Assembly: GCA_019456195.1 (NCBI GenBank) | Contig: VRUK01000042.1 | Location: forward strand, 1-45,545 | DNA from: Planctomycetota bacterium | GTDB taxonomy: Bacteria > Planctomycetota > Phycisphaerae > Sedimentisphaerales > Anaerobacaceae | Length of the DNA: 45,545 nucleotides | Direction of reading: 5' to 3' | In this document: piece after piece, positions 36,401 to 43,642 of the stretch | Layout: every line of letters begins with the position of its first letter | Numbering within the stretch: the first letter of the stretch is position 1 | Program-made: the position numbers and the translations under genes | Notes under the pieces: model-generated | Databases searched by the model: none | What the model was told of the DNA's origin: nothing | Seen by the model: the letters and a program-made list of their open reading frames with translations, nothing else

Positions 36401-38185
36401 GGCGATACCCCTGAGGGCACTCCCCCTGATGTGGACGTTATTCTCGCCAGCTCAGGCTCACGCTATGAGGAGATCCGCGTCACTGACTCTGAGATCATTA
36501 ACGATGTGCCTAATAGCATTTCGAACGGCATCGAAACGCGCAGCACGATCGCTCACATAACCATTGACAACAACCACATCCGCACCCAGGGTATCAGTAT
36601 CGTTATGCCGAACCACATCGGAGCCATTGACATTCGCGGCAACACGATATGGTCCGCTGGCAACGGCATCTTAGTGGGAAGCGAGAGCCAGGAGCGCAGC
36701 AACATCATCGGCAACCACGTTACCATCGATGATAAGGGAATTCAGGTCTATCCCCTGTTCCTCAAAAACTACATTGCGGCCTCCCCCTCGAAATGCATCA
36801 GCATTGGCCACGCCAGCGCAGGCGTCACAGCAGGCTTCTTCCAAAAGGAGGTCATTAGCCGCTGCACCAACTTTTTGGTGGAAAAAAACGTCTTGGCAGG
36901 CAATCCCAAATACGGCATCGCCTTGATCGATTCGCCCGAGCCTGGAAATTTCGGTCCGCCCACACCGAACGATTCCAATGACAACATAATCACTGGAAAC
37001 GATTTCACCGACCTCAACGCCGAGTGGGACATCGCTCTGGGCGCATCGACCTTTGAAAACCTGGTCGTCGATAATGTGGGGGTCGAGTCGGTCTTTAGGG
37101 AGGCGGGAGACGGTGACCGCAACAGCATCAGCTTGGCACCGGAAAGTGCTTCGAGATATGTAGCGGATGAGATCACCAGTCCATCATTGAAAGGGAATCT
37201 TCTCGGCGATCCCGCGACACGTCCACTATGGGTGTGGTTGCCGCCGAGCTATGATACCTCACCGGAAAAACGCTATCCCACAATCTACATGCTCCACGGA
37301 TTTACGGGTGACCACACGGCATTTAAATATCATCCAATGGTCAATGTAGATATCGGGGCGGTGGCTGCCGACTTGATTGCGAAAGGGCTTATGGAAGAAG
37401 TTATTATTGTAATGCCGGACGCTTCGAATGTTTATGGAGGTAGTTTCTATTCGAGCAACAAAGTGATCGGTGACTACCGAACTTATATCGCCCACGACCT
37501 GGTGAAGTATATTGACAGAAAATACAGAACGATTCCGGAACGAGACAGCCGAAGCATTGCGGGAAATTCGATGGGTGCAAACGGAGCATTGTCTCTGGCA
37601 ATGGAATATCCAAAGATATTCGGTGCAGTGGCCGCGATGAGTCCGTCCGCAGATCTCGCAGTGCCACCTACCACACTATATGGATTCATGAAAGCAAATC
37701 CCGAGACGTTAGACAAACCGACTTTAGCCCATAATACCGATGAATTAATATCGCTTCTGTCCGGCAATGTTTCGGTCAACGTTTTCTATGCCCGGGGAGC
37801 GGCCTTCTCTCCTAATCCTGACAATCCTCCCTTCTACGTTGATTTGCCGTTACGGTATCCCGAAAAGACGGTGGTACAAGATGTGTGGAATAAGTGGTTA
37901 GACCAAGACATGGTGTCCAAAATCGAACGGGCCGGTAAGAACCTGAAAAATACAAACATCTTCATTGACATAGGGGTCGGTCCGGTTACCTTCATGGCGG
38001 AGGGGCATGATATCAAATACCTTCTTGCTGCTTTGAAAAAGAAGGGCTTGGCCTACACCTTTGTGGAATCACCTGGGGATCACCTCTCACACCTTAGAGA
38101 AAGAACGACAGAGGTGCTTAAGTTCCTATCCGCCCCTGGAATCTATGTACCGAAACAAACTCAATCTGGAGGGGATAAAAATTAA
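33473..38185 (+). CDS. Ser/Thr kinase-WD40-beta-helix-esterase fusion protein
   Basis: The 1570-residue product starts at TTG 33473 behind AGGAGAA. A Hanks-type kinase spans about 81-375: GEGGMAVVY (89-97), Lys112, HRDIKPSN (203-210), DFG (226-228) and SPEQ, all intact. One membrane helix lies at about 405-425. WD40 blades fill about 505-795 (LSPDGKTLVTGG, IKVWDTKT). A right-handed parallel beta-helix like those of pectate lyase-like proteins fills about 828-1205 (TPGDSIQAAIDKAVAGDRID). An esterase of the alpha/beta-hydrolase fold fills about 1235-1555 (IYMLHGFTGDH, nucleophile Ser1366 in GNSMG, likely His1537). By topology the kinase is cytoplasmic and the rest outside. The beta-helix and esterase are unexpected additions to this kinase type. 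The gene ends within a decayed gene start. Confidence 0.93.
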   Translation: MSAKPNKIESIYSAALEKSSDVERSAFLDNACGSDSATRTRVEALLRANSQAGDFLKIPPSFQDIPTYLPIEEGPGTAIGRYKLLEKIGEGGMAVVYMAEQEKPIRRKVALKIIKLGMDTRQVIARFEAERQALALLDHPNIARVFDAGATETGRPYFVMELVHGVSITGYCDKNKLDTPKRLELFIQVCHAVQHAHQKGIIHRDIKPSNIMVTMHDDKPVPKVIDFGIAKATNQRLTEKTLFTRYAHMIGTPAYMSPEQAQMSGLDIDTRSDIYSLGVLLYELLTGRTPFDAKELMQSGIDQMRKIIREKEPQRPSTKFAMLQIEEQSTTAIRHSTDSPRLTSLLRGDLDWIVMKCLEKDRTRRYETTNGLALDVARHLSDEPVVARPPTAIYQLQKAWRRNKVVYTAVAAVVIALLLAAGISVWQAWIANTARKREYALREEAQESERKQRLIAYAADMSLAQRYLNENDLSKVAEILGRYGPEDGVSGIYWSHLSTVSKGEEIHTFPHKTMVRSISLSADGTRLASITMSGKVRLYDVDSRKLLQEYGGGHMSYGAQDGSVALSPDGRLLAADQQGTLKVWDAVSEEVVHEQAHVVAPICFSSDSQSLVGTTEAGLHIWNTTDWKSRKLLGESLDTDASGFRSLTFTLDGSRLIFSPTRFASKLIVYSLDKDAIEGELTGLDRPCVISTNGTVVAAGGWGGHVCVWDLESRKIIKQFKPHNSIVLGVALSPDGKTLVTGGNDSVIKVWDTKTYTIKDFLTGHHSQIWNLKFFDDGQYLVSASMDQSVKLWKSDAMNWHAQDSPVTQVTKVQDSKVASAAARQRTPKTLVVTPGDSIQAAIDKAVAGDRIDISAGIYQITEMIVVDKPLIIRGAVSKQANGPLPTILKGATDLLFVIHVETGAVSSSVIRDLQIEANLSGIQHVSGACELRHCRVIIRSALDFKSVISLEAMANGDIPADVVTVNDCTLLAEYAGDTPEGTPPDVDVILASSGSRYEEIRVTDSEIINDVPNSISNGIETRSTIAHITIDNNHIRTQGISIVMPNHIGAIDIRGNTIWSAGNGILVGSESQERSNIIGNHVTIDDKGIQVYPLFLKNYIAASPSKCISIGHASAGVTAGFFQKEVISRCTNFLVEKNVLAGNPKYGIALIDSPEPGNFGPPTPNDSNDNIITGNDFTDLNAEWDIALGASTFENLVVDNVGVESVFREAGDGDRNSISLAPESASRYVADEITSPSLKGNLLGDPATRPLWVWLPPSYDTSPEKRYPTIYMLHGFTGDHTAFKYHPMVNVDIGAVAADLIAKGLMEEVIIVMPDASNVYGGSFYSSNKVIGDYRTYIAHDLVKYIDRKYRTIPERDSRSIAGNSMGANGALSLAMEYPKIFGAVAAMSPSADLAVPPTTLYGFMKANPETLDKPTLAHNTDELISLLSGNVSVNVFYARGAAFSPNPDNPPFYVDLPLRYPEKTVVQDVWNKWLDQDMVSKIERAGKNLKNTNIFIDIGVGPVTFMAEGHDIKYLLAALKKKGLAYTFVESPGDHLSHLRERTTEVLKFLSAPGIYVPKQTQSGGDKN

Positions 38186-38252
38186 GACAAACAATCGTTG
38201 TAAGAAAACCAAAAGCACATTCAGTGTTGGAAAGGAGGTAACGCCATATTAA
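38165..38252 (+). pseudogene. Remnant of a Kelch-type secreted-protein gene start
   Basis: From 38181 the frame reads IKTNNRCKKTKSTFSVG, close to the signal peptide of the Kelch gene at 41828 (MKTNNSYKKTKITLIVVG), with clear base-level identity (for example AAGACAAACAAT and AAGAAAACCAAA in both). The start ATG is changed to ATT and the frame stops at 38252. TCTGGAGGGGATAAAA just upstream resembles the ribosome site of those genes and encodes the last residues (SGGDKN) of the kinase fusion. The fusion stop TAA (38183-38185) lies inside this remnant. Confidence 0.6.
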
Positions 38253-38300
38253 GAGCAAGTAACCCGAATAAGCAGAATTTCAAACAAGTTGTAGTTAAAA

Positions 38301-38345
38301 AAAGCAGCCGGTGAGTGTCATGCCGCCAAGCAGTGACTCACCGGC
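38301..38345 (-). terminator. Minus-strand intrinsic terminator without a minus-strand gene
   Basis: GCCGGTGAGT (38307-38316) pairs with ACTCACCGGC (38336-38345) over a 19-nt loop. Read on the minus strand, the hairpin is followed by TGC and a run of seven T (complement of the A run ending near 38303). All genes around it are on the plus strand. It may block antisense transcription or be a leftover of rearranged DNA. Confidence 0.5.
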
Positions 38346-38441
38346 CCAGCCCCACTCAGGCGTATGGTTTGCGCGCCCGAGGCAAGGCTCATTTAATTGT
38401 ACTGCAAACCGCCAAACAAAACAATAAAGGAGAATCGAATC

Positions 38442-39470
38442 ATGAAAAACACAATCACAAATCATTTAAATCGAAGTACCGTGCTGCTTACCGCGGCGAT
38501 CATACTCACAGCCGCCCTAAGCACTACCGTGCCGGCCCATGAGATAGACCAAACCAGTCGCGTCATTTGGCCGGATCTCATTCCAATTCCTGTTGGATTC
38601 GAAGCCGAGGGAATCGAGCTGGGCAAGGATCAGGACTTTTTTGTCGGCACCGTGTCCTGGTCAGGTAATCTCACCAACGCCGGAGCTATTTACAAGGGAA
38701 ATTTACTTACCGGAGAAGGTCATGTTCTCGTGCCGCCTACGGGAAAACCTGTAGCTGGTTTGTCCTATGATGCGCGCACAGATTATCTTTATGCCGCAAC
38801 AGGGCATTCAGGGGGCTTCGCCGGCCCTCGCTGGGAACAGGGAATTAAAGTTTACACCGCCACCAGCGGACGATTGTTGGGAGAAATCATTTTCGGTGAT
38901 GAACTGGTAATAAACGACGTGTTGGTCACGGACACGGCCGTATATTGCACGGATTCTATTAGTACGACTCTGTACAAGCTACCCCTTGAAGATGATGGGA
39001 AAGTCTTTTCATCTGCCGTGGAAAAGATCGAAATGACAGGCTTCGAGATGAATCCTGCCAAGTTCAACGCCAATGGTCTTGTAGGAGATTTCGACGGCAA
39101 AGAACTGGTGATAGTCAACATTTCCACAGGCGTTCTTTACCTGGTGGATACCGAAAGTGGAGCCGCGTCTCCGGTAAACATCCAGGGAGATGAACAATTA
39201 TTCTCACATGGTGATGGACTCTACATGGATGGGCGAACACTTTATATTATGCGGAATTTCGATCATAAGATTGCAGTGGTGGAAATTTCGGATGATCTTA
39301 CTCAAGGCACGTTCATTAAGAATCTCGTGAGTGACGATTTTTCGGTCCCGACTACCATCACGGGATTTGGCAACTGCATCTACGCCATCAATACGCACTT
39401 CTTGGAATTTACTGCCGAGGGCGCTGATACCACATTGATTCAGTCCGAGGTGGTAAAGGTGAATAAGTAA
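38442..39470 (+). CDS. Secreted SMP-30/gluconolactonase-like beta-propeller protein
   Basis: The 342-residue product starts at ATG 38442 behind AAAGGAGA. It has a signal peptide (RSTVLLTAAIILTAALSTTV) cut near PAHE. The mature part has repeats such as GLSYDARTDYLYAATGHSGG, INDVLVTDTAVYCTDSISTT, ANGLVGDFDGKELVIVNIST and LYMDGRTLYIMRNFDHKIAV. These are typical of six-bladed SMP-30/strictosidine synthase-like propellers, where each blade has an [A/G]NG-D or ND-x-x-V segment. Some members are lactonases with a metal at the propeller centre; whether the ligands are complete was not settled. It follows the kinase fusion by 256 bases. Confidence 0.75.
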   Translation: MKNTITNHLNRSTVLLTAAIILTAALSTTVPAHEIDQTSRVIWPDLIPIPVGFEAEGIELGKDQDFFVGTVSWSGNLTNAGAIYKGNLLTGEGHVLVPPTGKPVAGLSYDARTDYLYAATGHSGGFAGPRWEQGIKVYTATSGRLLGEIIFGDELVINDVLVTDTAVYCTDSISTTLYKLPLEDDGKVFSSAVEKIEMTGFEMNPAKFNANGLVGDFDGKELVIVNISTGVLYLVDTESGAASPVNIQGDEQLFSHGDGLYMDGRTLYIMRNFDHKIAVVEISDDLTQGTFIKNLVSDDFSVPTTITGFGNCIYAINTHFLEFTAEGADTTLIQSEVVKVNK

Positions 39471-39496
39471 AGGATGATCACGCATTGTGTCCCTTT

Positions 39497-39530
39497 ATTC
39501 CGTCCCGATAGATATCTATCGGGACGGGAT
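39497..39530. repeat. Long palindrome between secreted-protein genes
   Basis: A perfect 28-bp palindrome (39500-39527) has the arm CCGTCCCGATAGAT and its complement with no loop. With one T-G wobble it extends to 39497-39530. It lies 27 bases after the propeller gene stop. It may act as a terminator-like hairpin or be a member of a dispersed repeat family; motifs of the CCCGATAG/CTATCGGG type recur in other bacteria (recalled, not searched). Confidence 0.65.
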
Positions 39531-39570
39531 AGGAGAGGTGAGGGGCTGATCTCGACGCCCTCCATTATGC

Positions 39571-39636
39571 AGATGAACAAGATTGGAAATTAATAGCAAC
39601 AACCAAAAAGAACGCCGAATTTTAAGGAGGACTATT
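39571..39636 (+). promoter_or_regulatory. Leader copy A shared with the Kelch gene at 41828
   Basis: This leader starts AGATGAACAAGATTGG and runs to the ribosome site AAGGAGG (39624-39630). Most bases match the leader at 41761-41827 in the same order, including ATGAACAAGA, AACAACC and ATTTTA before the ribosome site. No promoter hexamers were identified in it. Confidence 0.5.
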
Positions 39637-41766
39637 ATGTCTAAGAAATTGATTTATTTTGTCTCTTTTGTTTTAGTGCTGAGTATAGTTTTGACAAGCG
39701 CAGTCAAAGCAGACCTTATCGGCTGGTGGAGGTTTAACGACGACTTTCTGGACTCCTCCGGTCTGGGTAACGATGGCATCCCGAAGGGCGACCCAACTTT
39801 TGTGGAAGGATATGCAGGATTTGCCCTTGAGCTTGATGGGAACGATTATGTTGTAATCGATGCTGTAGGTGATGATTTTACCGACACCGATATTACACTT
39901 AGCGCATGGGTTAAAACAAGCGACAGCAATGCAGACTGGTTCTCTTGTAATGCAGGAAATAGCGGCAATCAGGTCAGGCTTACTATTGAGGGTGGCAAGT
40001 TCGGTTTCGATACAGACAGCGAACACGCCTTGTCCACCACGACGGTAAGTGACGGCCAGTGGCATTTGCTGACGTTCGTCAGGAGCGGCAACATTGGCTA
40101 TACATACGTCGATGGAGTGATGGAAAATTCATACGAGCCTGCTGACAATTATGCTTCCAATTATGCCGGTTATACCGGCGATTTTACATCGAGAGACTTA
40201 TGGTCAATAGGCCAGGAATGGGACCCCGGTGGCCCGAGCGGCCATTTAACCGGCATTGTGGATGATGTCCGCATCTATGACCGCGCGCTGTTGGAGGCCG
40301 AGATTCTCGTTATTATGGAAGGTGGTGAAGGATATCTGTATGCCTTGAGTCCCATACCGGCTGATGGTTCCTACTTTGAGGATACCTGGGTAAACCTTAG
40401 CTGGAGGGCTGGAGATTTTGCTCTCTCACACGATGTGTACTTAGGCGAGAACTTTAACGCTGTGAACGACGGTACCACCGAGACATATCAGGGTAACCAG
40501 ACCTCTACATTTTTTGTTGTCGGCTTTCCGGGATTTCCTTTTCCGGATGGCCTTGTTCCGGGCACGACATACTACTGGCGAATCGATGAGGTCAATGACA
40601 CCGAGCCGAATAGTCCCTGGAAAGGTGACATCTGGAGCTTTACGGTTCCACCAAAGACCGCCTATGCACCCAACCCGGCTAATGGAGCCGAGTCTGTAAA
40701 CCCGGATGTAGAGCTTAGCTGGACAGGAGGTTTCGTTGCGAAACTACATACCGTGTACTTCGGTGAAACTTTTGATGAGGTGGACAACGCCGCTGGTGGA
40801 TCTCCTCAGGGGGCTACGACCTATACTCCCGGCCCACTTAAATTGACTAAGACTTACTACTGGCGAATTGATGAGTTTGATGCCGTCGCTACATTAAAAG
40901 GTGACGTTTGGAGCTTTACTACTCAGGGCGCCGTCGGGAGCCCGAAGCCCTCTAATGGCGATCTGGATGTAAAACAGACACAGGTTCTTACCTGGTCTCC
41001 GGGAGACAATGCTGCTTCGCATCGGATTTATTTCGGCACAGATAAAGAGGTTGTGCGTAACGCCGATACCGGTTCACCGGAGTATAAAGGCACACGAAAC
41101 CTCGGCTCCGAGAGCTATGATACCGGAGAGCTTGAATGGAACAGCACTTACTACTGGCGGATTGACCAGGTCAATAACACTAATCCCGACAGTCCGTGGA
41201 CAGGTCCCCTCTGGAACTTTACGACAGCCGACTTCCTTATCGTGGACGATTTCGAGAGCTACAATGACCTTGACCCCACCGATCCCGCAAGCAACAGGGT
41301 ATCCCTTTCTTGGATAGACGGATTAAATGACCCGGCGAACGGCTCTCTCGTTGGTTACGATTATGTACCATTTAGAGCGCACATCGTTCACGGGGGTTTG
41401 GAGTCGTTGCCTTTTGCCTATGACAACTCCGTCGGTAAATCTGAGACAACTTTGACATTAACCGATAATAGTGACTGGACCGTTAATGGCGTTAACACCT
41501 TGACGATTTGGTTCATTGGTAGTTCGAATAACGCTGCTGAGAATTTGTACGTTGCTCTGAACGGTAATGCGAGAGTGGATAATGATAATCCTGATGCCAC
41601 GCAGGCAACTGCCTGGACTGAATGGAATATCGACCTGCAGGCCTTTGCTGATCAAGGTGTAAACCTTGCAAATGTCGATTCGATTACTGTTGGCCTTAGC
41701 ACGGCTACTGGGAGTACAGGTTTTATGTTCTTCGATGATTTACGTCTATATCCACCGAGCAAATGA
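39637..41766 (+). CDS. Secreted LamG protein with FN3-like repeats and C-terminal jelly-roll domain
   Basis: The 709-residue product starts at ATG 39637 behind AAGGAGG. A signal peptide (KKLIYFVSFVLVLSIVLTSA) is followed by a LamG domain (about 25-230: LIGWWRFNDDFLDSSGLGND, LSAWVKT, DDVRIYDRAL). Three beta-sandwich repeats resembling fibronectin type III follow (about 240-545), each ending in TYYWRIDEV or a variant and WSFT. The C-terminal domain (about 550-705) begins FLIVDDFESYND and ends FMFFDDLRLYPP, a pattern like carbohydrate-binding jelly-rolls common in planctomycete secreted proteins. No enzyme motif is seen, so it may bind glycans. Its leader resembles that of the next gene. Confidence 0.83.
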   Translation: MSKKLIYFVSFVLVLSIVLTSAVKADLIGWWRFNDDFLDSSGLGNDGIPKGDPTFVEGYAGFALELDGNDYVVIDAVGDDFTDTDITLSAWVKTSDSNADWFSCNAGNSGNQVRLTIEGGKFGFDTDSEHALSTTTVSDGQWHLLTFVRSGNIGYTYVDGVMENSYEPADNYASNYAGYTGDFTSRDLWSIGQEWDPGGPSGHLTGIVDDVRIYDRALLEAEILVIMEGGEGYLYALSPIPADGSYFEDTWVNLSWRAGDFALSHDVYLGENFNAVNDGTTETYQGNQTSTFFVVGFPGFPFPDGLVPGTTYYWRIDEVNDTEPNSPWKGDIWSFTVPPKTAYAPNPANGAESVNPDVELSWTGGFVAKLHTVYFGETFDEVDNAAGGSPQGATTYTPGPLKLTKTYYWRIDEFDAVATLKGDVWSFTTQGAVGSPKPSNGDLDVKQTQVLTWSPGDNAASHRIYFGTDKEVVRNADTGSPEYKGTRNLGSESYDTGELEWNSTYYWRIDQVNNTNPDSPWTGPLWNFTTADFLIVDDFESYNDLDPTDPASNRVSLSWIDGLNDPANGSLVGYDYVPFRAHIVHGGLESLPFAYDNSVGKSETTLTLTDNSDWTVNGVNTLTIWFIGSSNNAAENLYVALNGNARVDNDNPDATQATAWTEWNIDLQAFADQGVNLANVDSITVGLSTATGSTGFMFFDDLRLYPPSK

Positions 41767-41827
41767 ACAAGACTGGAAACCAATAGGAACAACCGGAAAG
41801 AATTCCGGATTTTAGGGAGTAAGAAAA
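41761..41827 (+). promoter_or_regulatory. Leader copy B upstream of the first Kelch gene
   Basis: This copy of the leader at 39571-39636 begins inside the stop codon of the LamG/FN3 gene and ends in GGGAG before ATG 41828. CCGGAAAG and TTCCGG within it can form a small hairpin that is absent from copy A. Confidence 0.5.
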
Positions 41828-43558
41828 ATGAAGACAAACAATAGTTACAAGAAAACCAAAATTACATTAATCGTAGTTGGATTGGTTATCGCTATTATGC
41901 TCACCAGTGCTGGGAGTGCCAGGGCAGCCACCTGGACACAGAAGACCCCTATGCCAACGGCAAGATGGGATTTATCCACCAGTGTGGTGGATGGGAAAAT
42001 CTATGCTATCGGAGGTTTAGGTGGCCTTAAAAAGGTAGAAGAATATAATCCGGCGACAGACACCTGGACAGAGAAAGCTGACATGCCAACAGGAAGGATC
42101 TGGCTAGCCGCCAGTGCGGTGGATGGGAAGATATACGCTATCGGAGGTGATACTAATTGGCCAGGAGGCACTACGATTGCCACCGTAGAAGAGTATGATC
42201 CAGCGACAGACACATGGATGCAGAAGGCTGATATGCCAGGGCCAAGAGGTGCTTTATCCACCAGTGTGGTGAATGGGAAGATCTATGCTATCGGAGGTTA
42301 CCATAACCACAGTGGATCCCCTGTATCAACCGTGGAGGAGTATGATCCGGCGACAGACACCTGGACGCAGAAGGCTGATATGCCAACGGCAAGGTCATGG
42401 CCATCCACTATTGTGGTGGATGGGAAGATCTACGCCGTCGGCGGGTACACAACAAGCGCAGGCCTTCCGACCGTAGAAGAGTATGATCCAGTGACAGACA
42501 CGTGGACGAAGAAAGCCGATATGCCAGCGCCAGGAACTCCATCCACCAGTGTGGTGGATGACAAAATCTATGCTTTCGGTGGAGGTGCCCGTAGAGGTGG
42601 CCCGCCTCTTTGGAGCTTGTTCGAGTATGATCCAGCGACGGACACCTGGACAGTAAAAGACGACATGCCGGTCAGAATGCAAGGCATGGGTACCAGTGTA
42701 GTGGGCGGGAAAATCTATGTCATTGGCGGATCGTCAGCACCTTATCCGTTTAGCCCGTATCTCTCAACCGTGTGGGAATATGACACCGGACTCGGCGTCC
42801 CATCACCTGACTTCAACGGCGACGGAGTTGTCGATGGCGCAGACATCTCCATCATGGTGGACCACTGGCACACAGATGAGCCATCCTGTGATGTTGCCCC
42901 AGCGCCCTGGGGTGATGACATAGTAGATGTCCAGGACCTGATTGTCCTTTCTGAATACCTATTAGAGGATATATACGACCCAACACTCGTAGCACACTGG
43001 GCACTTGATGAGACAGAGGGCGATATCGCCTTCGACAGCGCTGGCATAAACGATGCCTTCGTCGTTGGCGGTCCTGTTTGGCAGTCCGATGGAGGACTGG
43101 TCGATGGCGCGCTTCAGTTGGACGGAGTGGATGATGTTGTTGTTGCCGGTCCCGTCCTGAATCCGGCATACGGGCCGTTCAGTGTTCTGGCCTGGATCAG
43201 AGGCGGTGCCGCAGGACAAACCGTCATTTCCGAGCCAGGTGGCGTAAATTGGCTGTCCGCAGATCCGTTAGAAGGCTCTTTGATGACGAAGCTTACAAGC
43301 CCCGGCCGCTTTGGCGGGCCTATGCTTTCGCAAACAAATATCACTGATGGCAATTGGCACCGTATAGGTCTCGTCTGGGACGGTTTGAACAGAACACTCT
43401 ACGTCGATAGTATTGCAGTGGCTCAAGACACACAGGATCGTTTGGGAGGCTCAGATAACGGTCTGTACATTGGCACCGGCAAAGCTATGGCACCCGGAAC
43501 CTACTTCTCCGGCCTTATCGACGACGTTCGCATCTACAACCGAGTTGTGATACCCTAA
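41828..43558 (+). CDS. Secreted Kelch-dockerin-LamG protein, copy 1
   Basis: The 576-residue product has a signal peptide (KKTKITLIVVGLVIAIMLTS) cut near ARA. Six Kelch blades follow (about 34-320), with repeats of KIYAIGG and EEYDPATDTWTEKADMP. Then comes a dockerin-like domain (about 327-380) with the calcium loop DFNGDGVVDGADISIMVDHW and a second loop DDIVDVQDLIVLSEYL. A LamG domain (about 387-573) ends DDVRIYNRVV. In planctomycetes such dockerin-like modules usually mark secreted or surface proteins, and no cellulosome is implied. Near-identical codon runs occur across its own blades and in the next gene. Confidence 0.9.
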   Translation: MKTNNSYKKTKITLIVVGLVIAIMLTSAGSARAATWTQKTPMPTARWDLSTSVVDGKIYAIGGLGGLKKVEEYNPATDTWTEKADMPTGRIWLAASAVDGKIYAIGGDTNWPGGTTIATVEEYDPATDTWMQKADMPGPRGALSTSVVNGKIYAIGGYHNHSGSPVSTVEEYDPATDTWTQKADMPTARSWPSTIVVDGKIYAVGGYTTSAGLPTVEEYDPVTDTWTKKADMPAPGTPSTSVVDDKIYAFGGGARRGGPPLWSLFEYDPATDTWTVKDDMPVRMQGMGTSVVGGKIYVIGGSSAPYPFSPYLSTVWEYDTGLGVPSPDFNGDGVVDGADISIMVDHWHTDEPSCDVAPAPWGDDIVDVQDLIVLSEYLLEDIYDPTLVAHWALDETEGDIAFDSAGINDAFVVGGPVWQSDGGLVDGALQLDGVDDVVVAGPVLNPAYGPFSVLAWIRGGAAGQTVISEPGGVNWLSADPLEGSLMTKLTSPGRFGGPMLSQTNITDGNWHRIGLVWDGLNRTLYVDSIAVAQDTQDRLGGSDNGLYIGTGKAMAPGTYFSGLIDDVRIYNRVVIP

Positions 43559-43642
43559 GAAATCGAGGCACTGGCGATTGAGCAGCCGGTCAATGCCGGA
43601 AAGGAAACTAAATCGAAACCAGCAAATTCAAGGAGACCAAAA

